Positions 10,425 to 21,340 of a DNA stretch of 49,873 nucleotides are shown piece after piece. The translations under genes and the position numbers were made by a program. Below the pieces are notes generated by a model that was not told the origin of the DNA, did no database searches, and was given only the letters and a program-made list of their open reading frames with translations. The stretch is from Gnetum montanum. Taxonomy: Eukaryota > Streptophyta > Gnetopsida > Gnetales > Gnetaceae. The stretch covers positions 361,123 through 410,995 of the forward strand of contig MNCI01030540.1 in the NCBI GenBank assembly GCA_015680685.1. Direction: 5' to 3'. The stretch's first letter is position 1. Every line of letters begins with the position of its first letter.

Positions 10425-10550
10425 GATCCGGTAAGGCCTTAAACTGCCACATATGGCCTGGTAAGGCCTTAAATTTCCACATACGGCCCGGTAAGGCCTT
10501 AAACTGCCATGCGTCCTGGTATGACGATAAATCACCACCGTACATGTACA
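10425..10550 (+). repeat. Stem-tail repeat array before element 1 pol
   Basis: Units of about 33 bp: GGCC-TGGTAA-GGCC then TTAAATTTCCACATA, GGCC-CGGTAA-GGCC then TTAAACTGCCAT, and GTC-CTGGTAT-GAC then GATAAATC. It lies between the 5' end of the antisense gene and the start of pol. Element 2 has a larger array at the same place. Confidence 0.75.
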
Positions 10551-10630
10551 CATGATTTATGTTGCCAAGGAATGCGTAACAACACCTACTAGCTCACTCT
10601 GCCCTCTATTTATTGACAAGAGCAAGCCCG

Positions 10631-13600
10631 ATGGATTATCAGCATTTATCCACACCATTGACCATTGATGGACCATATGAAAAGAACACAAGAGAAATCG
10701 ACATAAATTCCATCAACTTAGGGCTATCAACAGATGATACAGTCATAGCCTCAACACAACAAACGCTAGACAGCTACAAAGGAATGACAAAGTCCCTCGA
10801 CATAGAAGCTGATAGTATCACCGAAGACCCATTGACTGAAACCCCCATCGTTATGCCTGATGGTGAAATCAAGATATTAAAATTGAGTACACTATTGCAA
10901 CCTCAACTAGCTAAAGACATAGAAGATGTGCTTCGAGACAACATAAAAGTGTTTGCTTGGTCTTACACTGACATGCCCGGGTTAGATCCTCAAATCATCC
11001 AGTACAATATTATACTTGGTCCAAAATTAAGGCTAGTGAAACAAAAGGCACGAAAGGTTAAGCCTGAGGTAGCGTTGGCAGTTCGCAATGAGATCACCAA
11101 ACTTTATCAGCCAGGTTTCATTCGGGCTGTCGACTACGATGATTAGGTATCCAACATGGTCATTTTCTCAAAAAAGAACGGAAGCATTCGCCTATGCATT
11201 GACTTCCGGGATCTCAATGTTGCAACCATAAAAGATGATTTCCCCCTACCCAGCATCAATCAACTTATTGACTCAACCATTGGGCATGCCCTATTATCTT
11301 TTATGGATGGCTTCTCAGGATATAACCAGATACGCATTAGCCCGGAGCATCAACTCCAGACTACCTTTATGACACCGTGGGGTACCTTTTGCTACACAAT
11401 GATGCCCTTCGGTCTCAAGAATGTTGGGGCCACATATCAAAGGGCAATGACATTTATTTTTAGCTATTACATGCTGCACTCGCTCAATGACTATGTGGAT
11501 GATATCGTGGTTAAATCAAAGACATCAGAACAACATGTAGAAGATCTTGAATTGGTACTAAAGCGTTGTTTAAAATATGAGCTGAGACTTAACCCAAAGA
11601 AATGTGTCTTTGGAGTCAAAATAGGCAAAATGCTTGGATTCATAGCCTTGGAAGCAGGGATACGAGTAGACCCCGATAAAGTTAAGGTCATAACAAACTT
11701 AAAACCACCTAGCAACCTTACCGAGCTCCGAGGTCTACAAGGTAGATTATAGTTCATCAGGCATTTGATAGAAAAACTAACGAACAAGTTGAAACCTATG
11801 AACCACTTGCTATGCAAGAAATTCCATTTTGAATGGACTTCACAGTGCCAGGAAGCATTTGACAATATTAAAATAGCACTTGTTCAACTACCCACAGTTT
11901 ATCCACCTCAAAATGATAAACCGTTTTACATCTACCTTGCCACTTCGGACTTGTCAATCGTGTCCATGCTTTGTCAGAAACAAGATGATGGAAGCAAAGT
12001 CCTTGTCTATTACTTAAGCCATGCATTAGTAGCCCATGAGAAGAAGTATAATGAGGTGGAGAGGTCATGTTTAGCTCTTACCTTTTCCTTAAAGAAATGG
12101 TGACATTACCTTTTCCATAACCAAGTCAATATAATCTGCAAGGATAATGTGCTCAAAGCCATCATAGGAAACATTTACGAGTCAAGTAGAATAGCCTGTT
12201 GGAAAGCCATGATAGTTGAGTTTGACCTACACTACATAGCACAATCATCAGTTAAGGGTCAAGCCATAGCAAATCAAATGACTGCATCACCAACGCATGA
12301 TCAAGCAACGATAGAGCCAGAGTTACCTAATAAAAATGTGAGTGCAATAGACATAGTACCCGATGACTACAATGCCATTTTTAACTTTGATGGAGCATCC
12401 ACCTCTCGAGGGGGAAGTATTGCTGCCTTCATCACCTATCCCTTCGGGGAGATCCGACCCTTTGCTTATTGTTTCGACTTTCACTATACCAACAACATAG
12501 CAGAGTATGAAGGTCTCCTTAGAGGTCTCATGGTAGCACTAACTTCAAACATCACATGACTTGTGGTCAGGGGAGACTCACAATTGGTTTTAAACCAAGT
12601 CACAGACATTTATACATGCAAAGTGCAACATTTACAACCATACTGTGACTTAGCCAAATACTTAATGAAGCAATTCGAAAACATGGACGTGTAACATGTC
12701 TCTAGAAACGATAATACCATTACAGAAGCATTGGCCATGCTAGCGCTAAACATATTGTCTGACATGTTCCATATGTTGCCAAGCTCCATAATCAGTTGTG
12801 CTAAACCCATAACCGATACTCTTGATACATTAGCAATTGCATTCGTTAGTACAACACACACGATAAAATGGTATGACGACATAAAAGAGCACCTTCTACA
12901 TAGTGAAACACCACAACATCTAACGAATGCACAAAAAGATGCGGTACGAAAGCATTCTCGGTAATATGCACTGGTAGGGGACACATTGTGTCGTCGATCC
13001 TACGAAGGCATACTGCTAACATGCATTAGTAGCGCTGATGCCTAAACCATCATTGAGCAAGTACATGACAGACTATGCAGAGGACACATAGCACCTAAAG
13101 CAATGGCAATGAAAATAAGACGCTTAGGCTATTATTGGCCACACATGGAGTATGACTGTCTTTCCAAGGCTAAAACATGCAATATCTATCAAAGACATAG
13201 TAATCTCATTCATGTCCCACCAAATGAGTTGCATACAGCGCAAATTACATGGCCCTTTCAAAAGTGAGGGTTGGACCTTATCGGACCAATAACGCCCTCA
13301 TCTTCTGCAGGGCATAGCTTCATCATAACCACAACAGAGTATTTCATGAAGTGGGTAGAAGCTATTCCCCTTAGAAAAACCACATATAAACACGTATGCC
13401 ACTTCATTCTTGAAAACATTGTGACCCGTTTTGGCATCCCCATGACCATCATCATCAATAACGGGCCACAATTCAGTAGTGTTGAAACCAAAACTTTCTG
13501 TGAAAGCCTAGGGATTAAAAACTCATTTTCATCCCCTTAATACCCTCAAAGCAATGGGCAAGTAGAGGCCACAAATAAAACCATCATTTCATTACTTAAA

Positions 13601-14107
13601 AGGATGCTTACCCAAAGCAAGAAAAGATGGCACGAGCAGCTGGTATACGCACTGTGGGCTTATCGTACTACACATCGGACTTCCATAGGTAAAATGCCAT
13701 ATAGTCTTGTTTATGGTTCAGAAGCTGTTTTACCCTTGGAATTACAAGTACCTTCTTTAAGGATCACACTCTCTGGACTCCTTGACGAAGGGCAAAACAA
13801 TGATCTACGCATTTTTTACTTGGACTCGGTGGAGGAGGAATGTATACGTGCCCTCGATTAGATTGAATGGTACCAAAAATGACAACGACAATACCATTGG
13901 CACGATGTTCATAAGCGCCCTATCAAGGAAGGCGACCTTGTACTCAAAGCTATTCGGGAACACGTGAACAAATTCTTAACTAACTGGGAAGGGCCCTACT
14001 TGGTTGCCAAAGCGTACGACAATGGAGCATTCAAATTAGTTGACATGGAAGGGAATGAGTTTGCAAATCCGACCAATCATCTGTTCTTGAAGCCATTTCA
14101 CATTTAA
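10631..14107 (+). pseudogene. pol: Element 1 pol: RT, RNase H, second RNase H, integrase
   Basis: One continuous frame of 1159 codons. The chosen start is ATG 10631 (MDYQHLSTPL) because element 2 has a Met at the aligned place (MEIHHDLSSPL). RT (about 11000-11760) has LCIDFRDLN, FPLP and YVDD (11492-11503). RNase H follows (about 11860-12250). The second plant-type RNase H (about 12380-12730) keeps FDGAST, NNIAEYEGL and VRGDSQLV. Integrase (about 13030-14100) has GLDLIGPI, then INNGPQF where the second catalytic Asp is Asn (13457-13459), and NGQVEATNK with the Glu. In the zinc site the last Cys reads Tyr (TCNIYQRH). At least ten premature stops (for example 11144, 11750, 12101, 12557, 13265, 13859) but no frameshift. 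Inactive. Confidence 0.9.
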
Positions 14108-14114
14108 GCATGAA

Positions 14115-14575
14115 TTCAGGTACGTGCTCATCCTGGCATCATGATGGTAAGCTGATACCACAGCTCGTCCTGGCATCATGATGGTAAACTGATACCACAG
14201 CTCGTCTTGGCATCACGATGGTAAACTGATTCCACAGCTCGTCCTAGCATCATGACGGTAAATTGATACCACAGCTTGTCCTAGCATCATGACAGTAAAC
14301 TAATACCATAGCTCGTCCTGGAATCATGATGATAAACTAATACCATAGAGTGTCCACAATGACAACAAATTAGGACCCATCCGGTACGACAGTAAACTAC
14401 CAGAATCACATTCGCCAGAGTCCGCTAAGACTATAAATTGGTTTGCCTCTTCACGGTCCGCCAAGACTAGAAACTGGCAATGTACTATCTGCCACGATGC
14501 TAAATGGGAAATTTCCAATGGGTCATGACATAAAACTAACCCATGATAGTCAGCTATGACTATAAACTGGTAATT
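14115..14575 (+). repeat. Stem-tail repeat array after element 1 integrase
   Basis: Six units of 37 bp (GCTCGTCCTGGCATCATGAT then GGTAAACTGATACCACA), followed by more diverged units: GTC-CGCTAA-GAC then TATAAATTGG, GTC-CGCCAA-GAC then TAGAAACTGG, and GTC-AGCTAT-GAC then TATAAACTGG. The arms stay complementary while the loop and outer sequence change. It lies directly after the integrase stop codon. Confidence 0.8.
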
Positions 14576-14576
14576 T

Positions 14577-15602
14577 CATCTCTGCTTCCTCGATCTGTAG
14601 CTGCATCCCAGCTTCATCAGAGCCGTTGCATCGCTCGCCATTAGCCGATCCTAACAACATTCCTGCTATTCATATACAGTGCCTAAAATCTCATCTAGTG
14701 CCTTTGTTTCATTAGTAGCTATTTAAGTCTAAGCTTGCTTACTCGCTCATGATTTTGTTGTCTTCTTGAAATTGTATTTGCAGGATGACACTCAGAGGTG
14801 TTCGTACAAGAATGCACTTCGTCATAAGCAGCAAGGTGAGACATTGTTCACAACAAACGTGACAAGACTAATCAAGCCATTCACTAGTACATCTCCCGTT
14901 ACATGTCCCACCTATCCCTCAACATCTCTTACTTGGCTACATCCCAGACACACCCAGTACAGCCTAAAACATTGAACATACTATTGCATACTGCGCCACT
15001 CTTAAGTGGTTGCAACCCACAACATGACATTTGAGCATGTGCATAAGATGGACAAAAAAAATGTTTCCATAAACCCTTGACAGGATGGAAGTTGCCTCGA
15101 AAGAAAACGCTCATGTCTAGAACAATCAAGTAACATCCCGTTGCATGGCTTTGGCACTCCACCAATAGGTTCCCCCTAAACACTAAACAAGGGCCTTGTT
15201 CCTCCAAAGAATGCAACACATCATCACGTGGCTTTGGTTATGTCAACAAGTTCTCTTAAACACCAAGTAAGAGTCTTGTACCGCCAAAGGATGTACACAT
15301 CATGTTTTGATCCCAAATCTGCTAAAAAATGGCTAAAAAATAGCTATTTATGAAGATAAGCATGACCCGCACAAATACCCGGATATCCTCTTCTCCATGC
15401 ACAAGCCCTTGATTGGTTACTAATCCCTACAGTTCTCACTTCCCTATCAAATAAAAATTTCATTTCCCCAATCCTATGTACTATCGAACATAGTACGATG
15501 ACGTCTAGCCACGTGGCACAGGACAATGTCTCTATCAAGTTGCTTGTGATGTTTTGCACTTTTTTGTCGATTCTTTCTCGGGTCGATTCCTCCAAGCGTC
15601 AA
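14577..15602 (+). other. Non-coding 3' region of element 1
   Basis: No gene recognised. It contains an 80-85 bp direct repeat (15144-15226 and 15229-15304, both starting TGGCTTTGG and ending in or near ACACATCAT). No env-like frame was found between integrase and the LTR. Confidence 0.6.
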
Positions 15603-15616
15603 CAAAGAGGGGCCAA
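15603..15616 (+). promoter_or_regulatory. Polypurine tract of element 1
   Basis: CAAAGAGGGGCCAA immediately before the TG of the 3' LTR. This purine run primes plus-strand DNA synthesis in LTR elements. Element 4 has a similar AATAAGGGGCAA before its proposed LTR. Confidence 0.75.
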
Positions 15617-15834
15617 TGAAACACCACAAAATTTTGAGCTTAGTATTTCTCCAACAAGAATCGAGCTAAGTCATGACGCTCCCCAGCATGAGTAAAGCTT
15701 GAAGGCCCCACAGATAGCTTCAGGTAAAGTCGAACTCAATAAGGAGCAGCTCCCTATGACTCGTAGACGACCACGACGACACCTGCTATCAAACATGACA
15801 ACTTTGGAGCTCAAGATACTTAGTCTTTACTAAG

Positions 15835-16445
15835 TATGCATTCTTAGTGTATACACCCAGTGTATACGCCTAAGTATGCATTCCCAGTGTATACACCCAG
15901 TGTATACGCCCAGCTCACATGCCTAGTGTACACACCCAGCGCACATGCCTCACATGTACACTCAGCATGTATGATTGACGTATACGCCTGCCATGCAACC
16001 CTCGAAGATGGCATAGAAATAGCACTTCAAAGCAAGATTTTGTATGAAGCATCAACTCACATGAACAGAGCAATCATCAAGTGTTGACATCATGCACTCT
16101 GAAGTTCATATGCTGAGCATGTACATCCTGCACGCCCAGCGTATACGCCCAGCCAGTACAACGTGTACGCCCGGCGTATACACCCAACATGTACAAAGTG
16201 TGCGACCAGTGTGTAGCACAACGTATACCAATCAAAGATCTCCAAAACTATGCTAGATCAAGGTCAATCAAGCTTAATATCTACAGGCAGCATTCTCATG
16301 GCATCCGAATTCAAATTTGAAAGACGAACGACTTATTTTGTTCTAATCAAGTCTGTACGCTGAGGTCATACGTCTAGCGTGTATACGCTGGCGTACAGCA
16401 GTCTACGTTGGCGTACAGGGGTATACGCTGGCGTGCAGCACGCTG
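15835..16445. repeat. GTATACGC-rich clusters in U3 of element 1 LTR
   Basis: Three clusters (about 15835-15985, 16115-16215, 16350-16445) of words such as GTATACGCCCAGTGTATACG and ACGCTGGCGTACAGC. They share the TACGCT/AGCGTA theme of the minisatellite at 9096 and of the palindromes in the other LTRs. Confidence 0.65.
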
Positions 16446-16562
16446 TATGTAAAATTTCATTCTTTCGCACTCGGTCAATGCGCCACATGTCACTCGACCT
16501 AAGATTCCAGCATTCCACAGTCAATCATCCGCTCTCAAACCTAAGTCTCATGTCTAAACTTG

Positions 16563-16570
16563 TATAAAAA
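16563..16570 (+). promoter_or_regulatory. TATA box of element 1 LTR
   Basis: TATAAAAA inside the LTR, about 590 bases before the LTR end. In elements 2 and 3 the TATA box lies about 665-690 bases before the LTR end, so the position is comparable. Confidence 0.55.
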
Positions 16571-17157
16571 CTCAAAATTTTCACTAGACAAGGGTTGGCA
16601 ATTTTGAGCAAACCAGAGATAAAAAAGGAGCCAAAGACGCTGAGAAATCAGAGAGTAAAGCAGAAACCCTATACATTGGACCTTAACCTTGCACGCTGAG
16701 TATACAGCCTTCACACTGTGCTTGCAGTTAAAACAATACATAGTCATCCCTGCACATCCACCAGGGCTCTTCGTCCGCCTTCTGTCAGATTCACAACTGC
16801 ATTAGACCGGTGCATTGTAACTTTCACAATAATATTATCACATCTATTTTGCTAAGATTTGTTACATTTTTTCGGTAATTATTGCATGCTTATTACCTAT
16901 TTTCTTGTACGTTTATGCTCCTATACGTTTATGCTCCGTTTTACATTAGTTATGCCATTTATGTATAACCCAGCGTACAATATATCGGTGTACGTTCGGG
17001 AAAATCCTTGCTTGATCCGTGTGCAAACCACTCAAGGTACTCTGCCTTCGTTAATTCCAGCTTGCCCTCAAGTGAAGGTAGGGTCTTCTGTGCGTGTCCA
17101 GGGATCTCCAGGTTTCTATTTCATTCCAACTGAAGATCGACGATTTCGGATAGTACA

Positions 17158-18276
17158 TACTCTACCCTATAGCCCGTGTAGTTCTTTAAGGTTTATAGCA
17201 AGTGCCAAGTTGACAATGGCCTTAACTTTATCAGGGTCCACTTGTATTCTAGCCTCCAATACTACAAACCTTAACATGCATCCATTTTTCACCCTGAAGA
17301 CACACTTTTTTGGGTTGAGACGTAAATCGTGCATCTAGAAACGTTTGAGGACTACACCTAGATCATTGGGATGATTAGTGGTCTCTTTAGATTTTACTGC
17401 TATATCATCCACATAGTCATTCAGCGTTTCTAGGATGTAGTTGCTAAAGATGTAAGTCATGGCTCTCTGGTAGGTTGCTCTGGCATTTTTGAGCTCGAAA
17501 GGCATCATAATGTAACAAAAGGTATCCTATGGGGTCGTGAAGGTTGTTGTTAACTGATGCTCTGGGTTGATGCGAATTTGGTTGTAGCCAGAAAAATCAT
17601 CCATGAAGGATAACAGAGCATGACTGGCCATAGTGTTGATGAGTTGATCAATACTTGGAAGTGGAAAGTTATCTTTGATCGTGGCCTTGTTCAGATCTCA
17701 GAAGTCTATACAGATACGTATCCCTCCCATTTTCTTAGAAACCATGACAATGTTAAACACCCATTTTGAGTAATCAATTTCCTGAATGAAACCAGCTTGA
17801 TAAAACTTGGTGATTTCATCTTGTATGGCTAGTGCAATCTCTAGTTTAATCTTGCAAGCCTTCTGCTTAACTATTTTCATGTGTGGGTCTAAGATGATGT
17901 TGTGTTGTATTAGCCTCAGATCTAAACCTGGCATGTCACTGTATGACCACGCAAAGACTTCAATGTTATCTTGCAGAATTTTGGCTACATCTTTGTGCAT
18001 CTGCAAATCTAGGAGGGAGCTAAGTTTCAAATTTTTTACTTCACCCCTAGATGTGGTCACAGGCATTTCGATGAGAGGATCCTCAGTTACATCCCCGACC
18101 TCTAAATCTAGGGCTTGGACTAGATGTTCAGGCTAGTCTAGGGATGCTTCTAAGGATGCTATGGTGCTAACTGTGGGTGATTCCTAGTCTATTAACTCTG
18201 GGTTTAGTTGTCTTGTGAGTTCACCGTGTGGGCCTGTTAAAGCTAAAGGTGAAGAGAGATCATGATGGATTTCCAT
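17158..18276 (-). pseudogene. pol: Element 2 pol, 5' part of RT (interrupted)
   Basis: The start is ATG at 18276 (MEIHHDLSSPL), aligned with the pol start of element 1. Then come VFAWSYSDMPGLDLRLIQHN, RICIDF followed by TGA in place of Arg, DFSGYNQIRINPEHQL, YVDDIAVKSK and LNPKKCVF. The frame runs to LHGL-stop-GRV and stops matching RT exactly at 17158, where the LTR of element 1 begins. In-frame stops look like CGA-to-TGA and CAG-to-TAG changes. RNase H and integrase are missing from this side. Confidence 0.87.
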
Positions 18277-18539
18277 TCTCGTTCAACTTACCAAAATGAG
18301 ATGAATGTCTAGTCAAGAGATACTTGTTTATAGTAGCTATGCATAGTGAACATTTGCAAAGTAGTAATGAGATGTGAGAAATAGAAATAAGTAGAAAGTA
18401 TGATAGAAAGCTTAAGATTTGCTAGTTTAAGGTCATAGCAGATGGCCTGGAAGTAAAAATGCAAAATTTCTAGTATAAAATGAAAAAAAACTACTAGTGT
18501 AACAAAATGAAAAACTGCTAGTTTAATGTCTTTGTGGAC

Positions 18540-19050
18540 TACCAATAGGTTGGAGTATTAGTTTAAGGTCATTATGGACTGCTAGAAATGTAAGAGGTTC
18601 GAAGCTACTAGTTTAAGGTCTTTGCGGACCGCTAACGAGTAAAAGGTTGAAATTGCTAGTTTAAGGTCTTTGTGGACTACTAACAGGTTGTTTTAAGGAG
18701 AGCGAAAGGTAGATTAGTTTAAGGTCTTTAAGGATCACTAACTAGATTGAAACTATATGTTAGGATTTCTAGTTTACTGTCTTTGCAGACCATCAGAATG
18801 TGAAATTTTGAAGGTGCTAGTTTAAGGTCTTTGCAGACCGCTAACGAGTAAAAGGTCGAAATTGCTAGTTTAAGGTCTTTGTGGACTGCTACCAAGTTGT
18901 TCTGAGGGGAGCAAAAGGTAGATTAGTTTAAGGTCTTTACAGACCACTAACTAGATTGAAACCATGCATTAGGATTACTAGTTTAAGGTCTTTGCAAACC
19001 GCTCTAATGTAAAATTTTGAAGATGCTAGTTTAAGGTCTTTGCAGACTAC
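18540..19050 (-). repeat. Stem-tail repeat array between element 2 pol and antisense gene, with higher-order repeat
   Basis: About a dozen units. On the minus strand they read GGTC-TGCAAA-GACC then TTAAACTAG; on the plus strand CTAGTTTAAGGTCTTTGCAG. Four-unit blocks are repeated with a period of 209 bases (starts at 18608, 18817 and 19026). The array separates the pol start (18276) from the antisense TATA box (19230), as in element 1. Confidence 0.85.
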
Positions 19051-19229
19051 TAATGAGATATTTTTATGAAGGCAAAAGGCTAGTTTGAAGCATGTCAAGG
19101 CTTTTCACTTGGGCCCACTTGTCTTAATGCAAACAGTGCTACTATGCCATGGTGGGCATGCTACGTTATACAGAGCTCCCACATTAATCGGGAAGAGAGA
19201 ATGACAAGTTTTCCTCTCACCATTCTGGC

Positions 19230-19237
19230 TATAAATA
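19230..19237 (+). promoter_or_regulatory. TATA box, proposed antisense promoter of element 2
   Basis: TATAAATA in the context GGCTATAAATAGGAG, a textbook plant TATA context, 134 bases upstream of ATG 19371. A transcript start near 19260 would give a short leader. Its position relative to the antisense gene matches the TATATATA of element 1. Confidence 0.6.
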
Positions 19238-19431
19238 GGAGTTTACCCCTGGTAAACTCGTCATTTTTGCCATAATAGTGCAGAGCCCACATTCAAAGGG
19301 TAGAGAAATTGTGCTAATTGAGAGTAAGTGATTTAGCATAACAACAAAGAAATAGTTGGCAAGTGAAACAATGGTCCCTAGGAGAGAACGCAAACACCTG
19401 GCACTCGCCAAGGTTAACGAAGTGAAGGACA

Positions 19432-19545
19432 CCCTACAACACTTTGTTTATTGCATGCCACATCGAAACGTCTGGCCTAGATCTGGGATGTTCTTGAATA
19501 TAATTGCTACCATCCCTACAACACTTTGTTTATTGCATGCCACAT
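19432..19545 (+). repeat. 32 bp direct repeat, 82 bp apart
   Basis: CCCTACAACACTTTGTTTAT followed by TGCATGCCACAT occurs at 19432-19463 and 19514-19545, without mismatch by my reading. The 82-base spacing is not a multiple of three, so the duplication shifts the frame of the first antisense exon. Confidence 0.85.
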
Positions 19546-21136
19546 GGGAACATGCTTCCAAAACCCACAAGGAACCATTTACTGTGCCAACGGGTGAGTT
19601 TTGTACACATGTTCCACTACTCTATGCAATGTTTTCTATGCTAGGAAAATGTTAATAGTGTGTTTTTGTTACCAGGTTTTTCATCAATGAGAATGGGCTT
19701 CATAGTTATAGGGATGTGTTGGCCTTAGCACAGATGGCGCTGTGGGAGTTTTCTTCTGCTAAGAATATGCGCATAGGTGTGATAGGCCAATGCGGGGGTG
19801 AGTACAAAACCTACCCAACCCGGTATTCCAAGCTTTACAATAGATGCAAGGAGTCTGATTGGTTTGATAGGGATTAGACATCCTTTAAACTGATCACCAT
19901 TCAAGATGTATTAGTTGATCTTCCGCCATTCCTGTCGCTGTTTAAACCTGGTAAGCTAAACAATGAATTGCTTTCATGTTCAAGTGTTGTTCCTATTTTT
20001 ATGCTATTTTTTTTCTTTTGTCTAAGTTTTTGTGCAAAATGTTATAGCAACGAAGAAGTCTAAGGAGGTGACGATGATCACCTTTGGGCATCATGAGGCC
20101 AATGTCTACTTCAAGTATGAGGAAATAGTCGAGGCTTAATGCTAGCTATGTAACACGACCTCGAAATCGCTGGTCAAGAACCTTCAGGACATTGGGCTTA
20201 TGGATTTGTTCCTGGCCATGAACCCAAGCATCCCTGCCACTGAGATGCTTACCCTAGCCGACTCCTTTTCCAAAAAGGAAGACCACTTTTGCACACGTGT
20301 ACACGGTGTGTGAGTGATCCTTGAAATCAACAACCAGCTATTCGTGGACCTTCTCGATGTCCCTACTGATGGTCTCCCTATAGGGTTAAAGACCAAGAAA
20401 GAGGTGAATTAAAGGAACATTGAGGAGTGGCTAGGGGTTGCAAAAGGGTGAAATGGGATCCTCATGGAGAAGGTCAAGTCGAGAGCCGCCAAAGACATTT
20501 ACCCCATCTTCTGTGCTCGTGCTTTTCCCCAACTACTTTCCCAGGGAAATATTATTGGGATTGAGCAAGCTTTGGTGATGAGGAAGGTCATGGAAGAGGG
20601 GACCTGTTACAACTGGGCTAGGCATCTCTGTAAAGTCTTGCAAGCTAAAATGATCAAGCTTCATAAGAAGCATGAGTCCCATTTCAACGTGCGTCATGCC
20701 TTTTACATAGCCTGCTTATGGCGTTTCATAGAGTTTTTGGTACTCCGTGAGAATGGAGTTTGGGTTATGCGAGATCGTAACCAGATTTCCGAACCATGGA
20801 TCTGCCAAATCCTCTAGACCACCCAGGCCCAAGATTCCCCAGAAGCTATTAGGGAGTCATTTTCTATGATGACTAAGGATCGGGTGGCCCGCAACTTTCG
20901 TGGCCAAGACAGTGTAGGAGAGGCACCCCCTACTACTGCCGATAGTGTATCATAGGGGAAACATCTCACCGCTAAGATGGTGGCCACCAAGTTGCGGTGA
21001 AAGAGGCCTAATCTAGCTGAGAAGACCCTCCGTATAGAAGAAGAAGAGGGGCAACAACTATGATTCAAGTTGCGCAGGATGCAGCCCCTCATTGGTAAAT
21101 GCTTTTGCCTATGCTTGTTTCTTCTCTTATTTTGTT

Positions 21137-21185
21137 AATGCCTGCTATGCTATGCTATGCTAGGCAGCGTAGCATAGCGTAGCAC
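21137..21185. repeat. TACGCT-type palindrome in an intron of the antisense gene
   Basis: TGCTATGCTATGCTA against CAGCGTAGCATAGCG, followed by TAGCA, can fold back on itself. It lies in the intron 21095-21237. The same words form palindromes in the U3 of the family's LTRs. Confidence 0.65.
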
Positions 21186-21340
21186 CTACTTTAAGCTAAC
21201 TTGGTTTAGGCTAATGTGAATACATCTTTGCTATGAGAGGAAGAAGAAGAAGAAGAAGAAAGTGATGAAGAAGTTTCAGCTCCCAAAACGGTGGCAGCTA
21301 ATAAAGACACGGAGGTCCCAGTTGTAACAACGGAAAACAT

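Larger units (their letters stand above)
1..17157 (+). mobile_element. Tat-like Ty3/gypsy LTR retrotransposon, element 1 (5' end outside window)
   Basis: Order on the plus strand: gag, Cys/His knuckle, protease, an interval with an antisense gene, RT, RNase H, a second plant-type RNase H, integrase, a repeat array, polypurine tract and 3' LTR. The second RNase H between RT/RH and integrase is the hallmark of the Tat lineage. The 5' LTR and primer site lie upstream of base 1. The 3' end is exact: the LTR ends in CA at 17157 and the next base resumes the RT gene of element 2, so element 1 is nested in element 2. The target duplication should be 17158-17162, but the 5' flank is not visible, so this cannot be confirmed. 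Every coding part has stops or shifts; the copy is not autonomous. Confidence 0.88.
15617..17157 (+). repeat. 3' LTR of element 1 (1541 bp)
   Basis: It begins TGAAACACC, the same start as the LTRs of elements 2 and 3 and the solo LTR, and ends GATAGTACA, comparable to GGTCGCTACA in the others. Before the end, the block TTCCAAC-x-TCGAC-ATTT is shared with the other LTR ends. TG and CA borders are present. U3 has clusters of GTATACGC words; a TATA box is at 16563. Downstream of 17157 the sequence is RT of element 2. Confidence 0.85.

Noticed and set aside
23-14107. Assignment of element 1 to the Ogre family
   Set aside because: The PRO-RT gap resembles Ogre, but the extra Ogre ORF upstream of gag cannot be seen and the LTRs are short for Ogre; Tat-like is as far as the sequence goes.
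14115-14345. Possible CRISPR-like array (37 bp units)
   Set aside because: Units are contiguous, without unique spacers, in a plant retrotransposon; it is a tandem repeat.
14577-15616. Env-like gene after integrase, as in Athila elements
   Set aside because: No frame with a signal or membrane segment of useful length; the region is non-coding with a short direct repeat.
17807-18136. Plus-strand frame of 109 residues
   Set aside because: Shadow of the element 2 RT on the minus strand.
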